From Diplonema papillatum (Eukaryota; Euglenozoa; Diplonemea; Diplonemida; Diplonemidae), in assembly GCA_030068145.1 (NCBI GenBank), contig JAPJBO010000269.1, positions 124,001 to 188,000 of the forward strand: a DNA stretch of 64,000 nt. The letters run 5' to 3'. Made by a program: the position numbers and the translations under genes. Below, piece by piece: positions 10,252-18,784 of the stretch. Within the stretch, counting starts at the first letter, position 1. Every line of letters starts with the position of its first letter. Below the pieces are notes generated by a model that did no database searches, was not told where the DNA came from, and saw nothing but the letters and a program-made list of their open reading frames with translations.

Positions 10252-10464
10252 CATGCAGGGTCAAAACCTTGTGTCTTTTTGGAAATGGCCAAAAAAAAAA
10301 TTCTGGAAAAAAAAATGGGGTTTTTGAATTTTAAAATTTTGGAACAAACTCTGCAGAAATTTTCGAGGAAGTTGAGCAATTTTTTTTTTTTCCAAATTTT
10401 TTTTTTGGGGGTCATCGGCCCCGCGGGAGCGTTTTAAAAAGACCCAAGGTTCTGACCCTGCATG
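10252..10464. mobile_element. MITE family M, copy 2, nested in the pogo-like element
   Basis: A 213-bp copy of the 5590-5850 family, with CATGCAGGGTCAAAACCTTG at the left and the complementary end GACCCTGCATG at the right. GTAA at 10248-10251 and 10465-10468 is its 4-bp target-site duplication. It inserted only about 9 bp beyond the transposase stop codon, leaving the gene intact. The insertion is therefore younger than the transposon. Confidence 0.85.
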
Positions 10465-10476
10465 GTAAACCCGGAC

Positions 10477-12156
10477 CTAGTCGATGTTTGCAAGAGACCT
10501 TCGTGGATGTGTCCACATGGCCAAGAGACCTTGCGGCTTTACCTTCGAGCAGCTTAGCCTCCCTCGGTGCGCTGCAACGATCTCATCTCGTGTCGGACAA
10601 ATTCGCTTGGGACGACCGAAAGATCTTACCAGTACAAAACGACCTGCTTCGTCGCCCCCAGATGGTCTGGCACGTTTTCTCGTACTCTGAGGTTGGGTGG
10701 GAATGGTCTCTGCTGCATGCTCTTCGGGCTGGGAAGGCACAACGAGTTGTGGTTCGTCAGTTGCTTTCTGACCGTCCACAGGGACTTCAGCATCTTCTTC
10801 GAGGTTCGCCAGTTCGCAGTACTGGTCGTAGAGGATTGTAGTGGATTCCGGAGGCGGCTCGTTGAACACAGCCCGCAGAATACCCGCAGCTGTCCACGAC
10901 TTCACGACAACCTCTGCCGAGGTTGTATCGATGGCTTCGGCAAGGTAACGGTATTTACGGTCACGACGAACCTTCAGCCTTCCGTCGAGCAGTTGCTTGG
11001 TCGCATCACCTGCGTCGCTGGTGGTGAATAGCTCTTCGATGTGTGCACCCCAAGCCTTCTTGGCCTTCTGCTTGATGCATGATATGATGAACATATCGGC
11101 CGGCTGAAAGCAGTGAGTCTGCTTCTTGGGGATCTGAACAATTGAGATGTTCTCACAAGCCAAGCCCACCTCTTCAGTAACATGCTGCGTCGCAGCGTCG
11201 AGGATCAGGACGGCCTTGTGTGTTGTTGGTAAACTGTGTTCGACGCGGATGCGAGCCACTACGATTTTGAACTCGCTCAACCATTCCGCGAACGTTGCCT
11301 GGCATTGGAAGTGGGATCGTTCGGAATGTTGCTGCATGATTTTGGCGTGAGGCTGGCCTTCTGGAACGGCATGAACAGCAGTGGTCTTTCCTTGCCAGAT
11401 CAGCTGCATCAGGTGAATCTGGCCGTCGGCGGAGCTCAAGACAGAGCAGGTGAATCCCATCTTGTTGCTCGCCACCGCGATGTTTTTCTTCTCACCTCTT
11501 TTAACGCGTTCCCACGTCCACTGCTGGTTGCTGTTGTCCAAATGCACGAAGAATTCGTCCATGTTGAACAGGAGGGCTTTACAGCCCACGTCAGTTTGCG
11601 ACAGTTCTTTGTAGAACAGTGCACCATCATCCCTGATCTGTTTTGCAGAGACGGTGCGGTCCGTTGTGGCCTTGCGAACGCGGATTCCCATTCGTGCCAT
11701 CTCCGCCTTGGCCCATGACACGCTGAAGAGCAGCACTCGGTCCTGTGAAACCAGCATTGGCCGACTACGTCCAACAACACCCCGGGCAACACAAGCAAAG
11801 ATGTAAGCTGAGATCGGAGCACCTGTCCGACGAATGGTGTCGAAGACCCGACCCAGGATCCGTTGTTCTTCTGCTAGGAGTATGTGTTTCGGCCCACGTG
11901 TCTCTGGTTGAAAGTAGCGGCGGTGCTCTTCCCAGAACTTCTTCCAGCGCTGGACAACACGTTCACCCACCTTGTTGTCCGGATGGAGGCCGTTCCAGCG
12001 CCGGGCTGCTTGAGCAGCCGATGTTTGTCGTGCCATGTCGGTGAGTGCTTTGATGTCATCTGGGGCAAGTGTTGAACGGGTCTTTGTTGCTTTCGTCACT
12101 TCGTTGGCGTGGGTCTTTGCAGCTTTGATGTCAGGTGGTTCGGTGAAGCGATCCAT
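10477..12156 (-). CDS. Pogo/Tigger-like DDE transposase
   Basis: 559 codons, uninterrupted. Residues about 30-100 form an N-terminal helix-turn-helix DNA-binding region (AAQAARRWN, then VVQRWKKFWEEHR). The catalytic core shows NMDEFFVHLD (Asp about 200), VLILDAATQH (Asp about 320) and CFQPADMF (Asp about 354). This matches the NxDE / LxLD / LQPxD order of pogo-type DDD transposases. The C-terminus is hydrophilic with a basic KRARPSGG stretch. It should bind the inverted repeats at 10025 and 12333 and catalyse cut-and-paste transposition into TA sites. All three acidic residues are in place, so the element could still be active or recently so. The start ATG at 12156 is the first in frame. Confidence 0.88.
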   Translation of the reverse strand: MDRFTEPPDIKAAKTHANEVTKATKTRSTLAPDDIKALTDMARQTSAAQAARRWNGLHPDNKVGERVVQRWKKFWEEHRRYFQPETRGPKHILLAEEQRILGRVFDTIRRTGAPISAYIFACVARGVVGRSRPMLVSQDRVLLFSVSWAKAEMARMGIRVRKATTDRTVSAKQIRDDGALFYKELSQTDVGCKALLFNMDEFFVHLDNSNQQWTWERVKRGEKKNIAVASNKMGFTCSVLSSADGQIHLMQLIWQGKTTAVHAVPEGQPHAKIMQQHSERSHFQCQATFAEWLSEFKIVVARIRVEHSLPTTHKAVLILDAATQHVTEEVGLACENISIVQIPKKQTHCFQPADMFIISCIKQKAKKAWGAHIEELFTTSDAGDATKQLLDGRLKVRRDRKYRYLAEAIDTTSAEVVVKSWTAAGILRAVFNEPPPESTTILYDQYCELANLEEDAEVPVDGQKATDEPQLVVPSQPEEHAAETIPTQPQSTRKRARPSGGDEAGRFVLVRSFGRPKRICPTRDEIVAAHRGRLSCSKVKPQGLLAMWTHPRRSLANID

Positions 12157-12571
12157 TCTTCTTTTTTGCCGGTGTTGGCCTCGATTTCAGGGTTATCCTG
12201 GAGTGGAGGTTGGTGATGTGTTTAGCTGGAAACATGACCATGTGTTGTCGGAGTTAATTTTGTCGACTTTAATTATGTCGTTTTTATTTTTTTCGCCCGA
12301 CCAAATCCGACATAATTAAAAACGACATAATTACCGCCTGCACTGTAACGCGGTGCCTCTCTTCACGGAAAGTACGACCACGCGTGTGTTGGGATCCCCT
12401 TCCGTTTGTTCGGAGTACAAAAAAAGGAGGCAAACGGCGGGGCCTGCGTTTGTCAGTTTTTAGAGTGAAAGTTCGCTTGAAACTTTTTGCTATACCCCTC
12501 TTCAACCTCGCTTTTGGCGAGTGGATATGAGGAGTTCGCTCAGAACCGTAAGGATTCCAACTTGACGCGCC

Positions 12572-12733
12572 GAAGGCGCTCAAGCAAGCTTGCTACGTGT
12601 GCTGTGTGCCGTTGTTTGGATTGCTTAAGCACGGCGCTCAAGCAAGCTTGCTAAGTGTGCTGTGTGTTGTGTGCCGTTGTTTGGCTTACTTAAGCATGGC
12701 GCTCAAGCAAGCTTGATGAGTGTGTTGTGTGAA
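12572..12733 (+). repeat. About 65-bp tandem repeat, 2.5 copies
   Basis: GGCGCTCAAGCAAGCTTG recurs at about 12571, 12632 and 12699, each followed by CTA(C/A)GTGTGCTGTGTG (diverged in the last) and a GTGCCGTTGTTTGG block. Each unit contains the palindrome CAAGCTTG. Confidence 0.75.
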
Positions 12734-13636
12734 TGTGTGTGCGCGCGTGTGTTGGGTAGTAAAGGTCGCTATCACCAGTCGGTTTTGAGTTTCGCTGCTT
12801 TTTGGTTCCTGTGTGTCTCCTCTCCGAAGGGTGGGTGGGGCCGGGCCCTGCAGCTTCTCCGTCCGGCATTCGTTCGTGCGAGCTGACTGCGGCTGGTGGT
12901 GTCAGATTGTGCGGGCAGAAAACCTCAGGTTGTGCAGACGACTGCACTATCGATTTCCAAACTCGATACTCGAAATTCTAGCGTTTATTGCGGAGGTTCG
13001 GTGTTTTGGGGTCTCCAGTTGACCTTTGCTGAGGCTGGGAGATGCGGATAGTGAGTCAATTTTCTTGAGGGCGAAATTCCAGATTGGGCAGACCAAAAAA
13101 TCTCCCCAGTTTTCGAGGAAACCGCACAATCTGCGATTTGCACTGAGATTCTTGGATGACTGCACACAGCCTGAGATTTCCTGTTTTGCGGAAAAGCTGG
13201 CTTTGGTGATCGCAGCTTCGGAGCTTAAAAATGTATCAAGAGAGATCACTCAGGATGTTCACAGTGGATGTCAGTGTTTGGGATCCCAATTTCAGTGTCT
13301 TCAAATTTCGCAGCACTCAAGTGTTGTCTGCTCAAAAGTGTGGGGCCCGAAATGCAGTGTGTTCGAATATTGTTCAAATGTAATATTGTTTCAAATATTG
13401 CAGCAACACTCAGATTTCGTGTGTAGGGGTACCATTTCCAGAGTATTTGTGTTTGGCTGCCTGCCTTTCTCAACGGTTAATCTGAGGTTTTCGGGTGTGC
13501 AAGCTGAAATTTAGCTTGTCCGCACAAGCTGGGATCTGTCACACCCACAAAAGTCACCAACAAAGCCCACCCAGAAACTCACTCCTCAGGTGCATGTATT
13601 AAGTCTAATACATTTTTGGGCAGTGAATTAAGTCTA
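12734..13636. other. Intron sequence, no exon recognised; family E copy at 12976-13033
   Basis: Part of the channel gene's last intron. The 162-residue plus and 100-residue minus frames near 13.0-13.5 kb show no domain. A family E repeat (TAGCGTTTATTGCGG, TCTCCAGTTGACC) lies at 12976-13033. Confidence 0.4.
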
Positions 13637-13712
13637 ATATTTTTAGCGTTATTTGTGGATTAGAAGGTCGGTATTTTAAAGCCTCCGGTTGACCGTAGAG
13701 GCTTGAGTATGG
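13637..13712 (+). repeat. Family E repeat
   Basis: Near-identical to 3696-3762: TTAGCGTTATTTGTGGATTA, GGTCGGTATTTTAAAG, CCTCCGGTTGACCGTAGAGG. Confidence 0.65.
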
Positions 13713-14055
13713 CGGGGGGTTGAGAAAAGTGAGAGAGTGCAGCTCGTTTCGGGTGTTGTGTCACTCCGTTGTGAAACCTTGTGAAGTCCCCTAACGCGTT
13801 TAGGGGGTGCTTGGGATTGGGTAGGGTGTGGTCGTTCTGCTACGGCGTGAAAAGCCAGGAAGTTTCGACGCTAATCTTCGACTCTTGATTAAGTTCACCG
13901 GGTTGCGTGCTCGTCAGGAAGATCCCGGTGCATGGCTTTTCTTCTTTTTTTTTTTTTTTCGAAGTGTATTAAGTCGAATTCAAAAGTTGGCAGTGCATTA
14001 AGTCTAAACTGAAATTTCATTGGTGTATTAACTGCGAAGACCCGTTATCATTCGA

Positions 14056-14113
14056 CCCCCCCCCCCCCCCAGGCATCTTGTTAAGAACCATCCATCCATC
14101 CATCAGCCGGCTG

Positions 14114-14146
<33 letters not shown>
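14056..14146 (+). repeat. Two poly-C tracts
   Basis: A run of about 15 C at 14056-14070 and one of about 32 C at 14115-14146, separated by CATCCATCCATCCATC. Lengths may be inexact because such runs are prone to sequencing error. Confidence 0.8.
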
Positions 14147-14148
<2 letters not shown>

Positions 14149-14447
14149 ATAGGCTATTTTCACTGTGGAGGGGGGAGACGCTACCTGTCACACTCTAAGG
14201 TGGTCACCACGGTGGGCGGTCAGAAAAAAAAAAATTTTTTTTTTTGCCCCAAATACCCCAAATACCACACTTTGGAAATTTTTTGTGGGCACACTTTTGG
14301 CAGGGAATTTTGACCATTTCACCTTAGAGAATTTGACCACCCAGCCTCCAAGGCAACTGCACTGTAGAGGGGGGGGGGGTCTGGTTTATCCGGCCATCCG
14401 GCCAAAGTGGCTGATCCTTAACAAGAGCGCTGCCCCCCCCCCCCCTT

Positions 14448-14526
14448 TTAGCGTTTATTGTGGTTTAGAGGTTCGGTGTTTTAGGGTCTCCGGTTGACCA
14501 TTGAGGCTGTGAGGCGGGTGGTATGT
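14448..14526 (+). repeat. Family E repeat next to a channel-gene splice donor
   Basis: TTTAGCGTTTATTGTGGTTT, AGAGGTTCGGTGTTTTAGGG, TCTCCGGTTGACCATTGAGG, then GCGGGTGGTATGTGG. It is nearly identical to 38236-38316. The repeat ends about 36 bp from the splice donor at 14562, inside the intron. Confidence 0.65.
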
Positions 14527-14562
14527 GGCTTTTACAAAGAGTTAGTAAAAAGCGGCACGTAC

Positions 14563-15067
14563 CTTTACCGACGGTGTTGACCAAGGTGGCGTTGAGCAAG
14601 TTTCCGGCGATGTCGCACCCTCCGCCGATGTAGACTCCGACGCTGCCGCGGATGATGAAGTACATGCTGTCGGCATTCGAGCCTTGGAAGAAGAAAACGG
14701 TGCCCTTCAGGCACATCATGTACCGGATGTGTTGCACGAACTCACAAAGGAACGCAGTGTCGAGCTTGTTGAAAAGCGTGATCTGCGGCTTGGTCGCCAT
14801 CGCAACAGTGTACAGCAGCACCTTCGACAGGTCCGCCGCGGGCTCGAGGAAGCTGAAGAAGTCCTGGACGTCTAGCATGTTGACCGACCCGTGGCGGCGC
14901 CAGAGCAGGCGGTAGTAGTCGAGCGCGAGGCGCTGGGTTTCCTTGTGGGGAACGAGGTACTGCACCTGGGTGACCTTGTCCCGGTATGTCTTCTCCTTGA
15001 TGTCGATGATGTCCCAAAGCCGCGCCAGGCAGACGATGAGGGCGGGGTACCAGCACACGGACGTCAT
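14563..15067 (-). CDS. Channel gene exon: S6 end, C-linker and first part of CNBD
   Basis: The acceptor CTCCGCAG precedes ATG ACG TCC at 15067, and the donor GTACGT follows at 14562. The translation starts MTSVCWYPALIVCLARLWDI (end of S6), then a helical C-linker (KEKTYRDKV...LALDYYRLLWRR) and a CNBD beta-roll (KGTVFFFQGSNADSMYFIIR, GSVGVYIGG, VNTVGKG). It enters in phase 0 from the pore exon (LLVVK at 16741) and leaves in phase 1 into the exon ending at 9422. Order and spacing match HCN/CNG/KAT-type channels. A frameshifted partial duplicate of this exon lies just upstream at 15304-15544. Confidence 0.85.
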
Positions 15068-15117
15068 CTGCGGAGTTCCGATGTGTTCCAACTGTTGTCT
15101 AGACTGTTTTCGAGCTT

Positions 15118-15176
15118 TAAGAAGCCGGTATTTTTTTTTTTTTGAGTCTCCGGTTGACCGTGGAGGCAGGGAAGGG
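15118..15176 (+). repeat. Family E half-repeat
   Basis: TTTAAGAAGCCGGTATTTTT, then GAGTCTCCGGTTGACCGT. The same half-copy recurs at 15603-15652 as part of the local duplication. Confidence 0.55.
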
Positions 15177-15303
15177 CTGCGGGGAACTCTTTGTCATTCG
15201 AGTAGGCTTTGTACTTCTGGACTGTTTCGAGATTTAAGGATTTCTATCATTTACTTCTGTTTCTCTTCCGCTTCGTTGTCGACAACGTAAATATGATATC
15301 ATA

Positions 15304-15544
15304 TTCGACAGGTCCGCCGCGGGCTCGAGAAAGTTGAAGAAGCCCTGGACGTCGAGCATGTTGACCAACCCGTGGCGGCGCCAGAGCAAGCGGTAGTAGT
15401 CGAGCGCGAGGCGCTGGGTTTCCTTGTGGGGAACGAGGTGCTGCACCTGGGTGACCTTGTCCCGGTATGTCTTCTCCTTGATGTCGATGATGTCGGAAAG
15501 CCGCGCAGACGATGAGGGCGGGGTACCAGCACACGGACGTCATC
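15304..15544 (-). pseudogene. Duplicated, frameshifted pseudo-exon of the channel C-linker
   Basis: About 240 bp matching 14823-15067, including CATGTTGACC(A/G)ACCCGTGG and GCGCTGGGTTTCCTTGTGGG. Small deletions near 15495-15510 break the frame: MTSVCWYPALIVC is read in one frame and VPHKETQRLALDYYRLLWRR in another. The acceptor dinucleotide is lost (CCGCAG became CCGCTG). The CNBD part is not duplicated. Flanking sequence (TTTAAGAAGCCGGTATTTTT with TCTCCGGTTGACC) is duplicated too, so the event copied exon plus intron. Confidence 0.8.
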
Positions 15545-15774
15545 AGCGGTGTTTCGATGTGTTCTAAATTGTTTCCAAACGGTTAGACTGTTTTCGAGTT
15601 TTAAGAAGCCGGTATTTTTGAGTCTCCGGTTGACCGTTGAGGCAGGAAAGGTTTGCGGTGATCACTGTCAGTTGCACTTCCTTCAAACCTGTTCTGTTCA
15701 TCTTACGGGTTTGAGGACCATCGATCGGTTTTGGTTCCCGACAATTTGCATTTGTTGGACACAAAAATGCTCGA

Positions 15775-15878
15775 CGTGCTGCTTTGACTCCGGATGGAAG
15801 GGAAGAAATATAGAGGTAGAGGGGCAAATATGTCAATCTGATTTGTTCTTCGCTTACACCACCGAGTGCTATTTTCTC
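15775..15878 (+). repeat. Dispersed repeat family D, copy 2
   Basis: Second copy of 1186-1300; ends at TTTTCTCACT. Confidence 0.6.
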
Positions 15879-15932
15879 ACTTTGGCTCCCGTGCAGCAGG
15901 CTTTCCCTGGTACCCATTCGTATTTGGTAAAA

Positions 15933-16133
15933 AACACGTATGCACGTGGGGGGCCCGAGATCGCTTTCTTCGCGAGCGTGAACTCGGTCACAAGAGCCAT
16001 GGAAATGGCAAAGCACATAGGAAACAAGCACGCGCTAAAATAAGTCGAATAGTCGGCAACAGGCAACAAAATTACACGCACACGTACACGTACTGCCACA
16101 TACAGCAGATACGATACGCACACTAACACACTA
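15933..16133 (+). repeat. About 200-bp direct repeat, copy 1 of 2
   Basis: Shares GAGATCGCTTTCTTCGCGAG, GTGAACTCGGTCACAAGAGC and GCAGATACGATACGCACACT with 16383-16582. Each copy is followed by a short YR-element derivative, so the duplicated unit is repeat plus element. Confidence 0.8.
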
Positions 16134-16203
16134 TACCTTGAAGGAACCTTTACGACAATGGTCCCGGAGACTTTAAAACCACGGATCCTAAGCGAAGTTG
16201 CAC

Positions 16204-16385
16204 TCGGAAAACCGTACACCGCGAGAGTAGGAGAAAGTAGAAAGGGAAACTAGAGCTTTCGTTGACCGCACTCCCCTGAGCCCAATCCTGGACGTGGTTC
16301 CAGGTGGCAAATTTGGCAAATGATCATTATCAGAAGGTCCTACTTGGGCGGTTCAGTTTCCTCACACATTGCATGTGGCTAAAAA
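16204..16385 (-). mobile_element. Solo derivative of the RT-less YR element
   Basis: About 180 bp: CCGTACACCGCGAGAGTAGG, then CTTTCGTTGACCGCACT fused directly to CCCTGAGCCCA, then CCTGGACGTGG and the end CATTGCATGTGGCTAAAAAA. The join is at the motif TTTCGTTGACCGCAC, which occurs once near each end of the full element. This is what recombination between the two copies would leave. Confidence 0.8.
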
Positions 16386-16582
16386 ACATGTACGCACGTG
16401 GGGGGACCGAGATCGCTTTCTTCGCGAGCGTGAACTCGGTCACAAGAGCCATGGAATGGCAAAGCACATAGGAAACAAGCGCGCTCAAATAAGTCGAATA
16501 GTCGGCAACAGGCAACAAAGATACACACACAAGTACACGTACTGCCACTGCAGCAGATACGATACGCACACTAACATACTAT
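16383..16582 (+). repeat. About 200-bp direct repeat, copy 2 of 2
   Basis: Second copy of 15933-16133, with scattered substitutions and a few small deletions. Confidence 0.8.
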
Positions 16583-16583
16583 A

Positions 16584-16722
16584 CCGCGAGAGTAGGAGAA
16601 AGCAGAAGGGGAAACTAGAGTTTTCGTTGTGACCGCACTACCCTGAGCCCAAATCCTGGACGTGATCAGAAGGTCCTGCTTGGGCGGTTCAGTTTCCTCA
16701 CACATTGCATGTGGCTAAAAAG
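16584..16722 (-). mobile_element. Solo derivative of the RT-less YR element, further deleted
   Basis: Begins ACCGCGAGAGTAGGAGAAAG, keeps TTTTCGTTGTGACCGCAC and ends CATTGCATGTGGCTAAAAA. The stretch between CCTGGACGTG and ATCAGAAGGTCC is missing. It ends 18 bp from the splice donor of the pore exon (16741). Confidence 0.75.
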
Positions 16723-16740
16723 AAAAAGCGGGTAGAATAC

Positions 16741-17190
16741 CTTGACGACGAGCAGTGAGACGATGTCCTCGTCGGCGGCTGCCTGGTCGAGCCACGAGTC
16801 GCGGCCGGAGAACGCCTGGAGCGAGAAGTAGAAGCACTTGACGAAGGTCAAGCTGTCCATCCCGCGGTGCAGCTCGAAAGCTGCAGGGTCATCTGGCTGC
16901 ATGACACACAGATGGTCGTCGAAGGCAGCCAGGACGATGGCCAAGACGAAGAGTAGGTACAACAGCACGGCTGATATCGTGAGAGTCGGCAGCGCGTGCT
17001 GCAGACCCATTCGGCCGAGCTGCCTGTAGGAAGTGAGCAGGTGGACGACGCTAAGCAGCTTGTTCACGCGCCAAGCGGGTGCCCACCAGTAGCCGAACAT
17101 CAGCAGCGTCAGGAACTGCAAGGGCAGGCATGACAACCCGGCTAGCCACACGATGAGCTTGTTCGGCGGTATCTGCTGTGTGGCCGCCAT
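16741..17190 (-). CDS. Channel gene exon: S3, S4, S5 and pore region
   Basis: 150 codons, phase 0 at both ends. The acceptor CACGCACACAG is at 17191 and the donor GTATTC at 16740. The translation carries IPPNKLIVWLAGLSCLPLQF (S3), a weakly charged S4 (AWRVNKLLSVVHLLTSYRQL), then ISAVLLYLLFVLAIVLAAF (S5). The pore segment is SLTFVKCFYFSLQAFSGRDS, followed by the start of S6 (IVSLLVVK). The pore lacks the TVGYG potassium filter; AFSGRDSW stands in its place, so ion selectivity cannot be predicted from the family. S4 has few regular arginines, so voltage sensing may be weak. Its acceptor side borders the 99-bp tandem array. Confidence 0.85.
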
Positions 17191-18784
17191 CTGTGTGCGT
17201 GAGCGTAGTTGGGCATTTAGAACAGTTCAGCAAATGTTGTGGGTCAGCGACTCCAGCAAGGGAGGTACTCACCTGGAGAGACTTTCTCCTGTAACGCGTG
17301 AGCGTAGTTGGGCATTTAGAGCAGTTTAGCAAATGTCGTGGGTCAGCGACTCCAGCAAGGGAGGTACTCACCTGGAGAGACTTTCTCCTGTAACGCGTGA
17401 GCGTAGTTGGGCATTTAGAGCAGTTTAGCAAATGTCGTGGGTCAGCGACTCCAGCAAGGGAGGTACTCACCTGGAGAGACTTTCTCCTGTAACGCGTGAG
17501 CGTAGTTGGGCATTTAGAGCAGTTTAGCAAATGTCGTGGGCCAGCGACTCCAGCAAGGGAGGTACTCACCTGGAGAGACTTTCTCCTGTAACGCGTGAGC
17601 GTAGTTGGGCATTTAGAGCAGTCTAGCAAATGTCGTGGGCCAGCGACTCCAGCAAGGGAGGTACTCACCTGGAGAGACTTTCTCCTGTAACGCGTGAGCG
17701 TAGTTGGGCATTTAGAGCAGTCTAGCAAATGTCGTGGGCCAGCGACTCCAGCAAGGGAGGTACTCACCTGGAGAGACTTTCTCCTGTAACGCGTGAGCGT
17801 AGTTGGGCATTTAGAGCAGTCTAGCAAATGTCGTGGGCCAGCGACTCCAGCAAGGGAGGTACTCACCTGGAGAGACTTTCTCCTGTAACGCGTGAGCGTA
17901 GTTGGGCATTTAGAGCAGTCTAGCAAATGTCGTGGGCCAGCGACTCCAGCAAGGGAGGTACTCACCTGGAGAGACTTTCTCCTGTAACGCGTGAGCGTAG
18001 TTGGGCATTTAGAGCAGTCTAGCAAATGTCGTGGGCCAGCGACTCCAGCAAGGGAGGTACTCACCTGGAGAGACTTTCTCCTGTAACGCGTGAGCGTAGT
18101 TGGGCATTTAGAGCAGTCTAGCAAATGTCGTGGGCCAGCGACTCCAGCAAGGGAGGTACTCACCTGGAGAGACTTTCTCCTGTAACGCGTGAGCGTAGTT
18201 GGGCATTTAGAGCAGTCTAGCAAATGTCGTGGGCCAGCGACTCCAGCAAGGGAGGTACTCACCTGGAGAGACTTTCTCCTGTAACGCGTGAGCGTAGTTG
18301 GGCATTTAGAGCAGTCTAGCAAATGTCGTGGGCCAGCGACTCCAGCAAGGGAGGTACTCACCTGGAGAGACTTTCTCCTGTAACGCGTGAGCGTAGTTGG
18401 GCATTTAGAGCAGTCTAGCAAATGTCGTGGGCCAGCGACTCCAGCAAGGGAGGTACTCACCTGGAGAGACTTTCTCCTGTAACGCGTGAGCGTAGTTGGG
18501 CATTTAGAGCAGTCTAGCAAATGTCGTGGGCCAGCGACTCCAGCAAGGGAGGTACTCACCTGGAGAGACTTTCTCCTGTAACGCGTGAGCGTAGTTGGGC
18601 ATTTAGAGCAGTCTAGCAAATGTCGTGGGCCAGCGACTCCAGCAAGGGAGGTACTCACCTGGAGAGACTTTCTCCTGTAACGCGTGAGCGTAGTTGGGCA
18701 TTTAGAGCAGTCTAGCAAAAAACTCGTGGGCCAGCGACTCCAGCAAGGGAGGTACTCACCTGGAGAGACTTTCTCCTGCAGTGC
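17191..18784 (-). repeat. 99-bp tandem array, 16 copies, carrying splice-site motifs
   Basis: The anchor AGCGTAGTTGGGCATTTAGA occurs at 17202 and then every 99 bp to 18687, so 16 copies, nearly identical in the middle and more diverged at the ends. On the gene strand each complete unit reads acceptor-like CACGCGTTACAG, then GAGAAAGTCTCTCCAG, then donor-like GTGAGTACC. The real acceptor of the 16741-17190 exon (CTACGCTCACGCACACAG) is the last member of the series. Because 99 is a multiple of 3 the minus strand stays open as a 677-codon frame with 33-residue repeats (SKCPTTLTRYRRKS...). I read this as an intronic array rather than a protein. Confidence 0.85.

Larger units (their letters stand above)
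10025..12333 (-). mobile_element. Pogo-like (Tc1/mariner superfamily) DNA transposon
   Basis: Bounded by inverted repeats TAATTATGTCGTTTTTAATT at the left (10025-10044) and its complement at the right (12314-12333), continuing TTGTCGG/ATGTCGG for about 27 bp in total. The terminal TA on each side fits the TA target duplication of Tc1/mariner/pogo elements. Near the right end a second copy of the motif (12256-12290) can pair with the terminus to form a hairpin. The element contains one intact transposase gene. It lies inside the last intron of the channel gene, same strand, and has itself been hit by MITE M copy 2. Confidence 0.85.
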
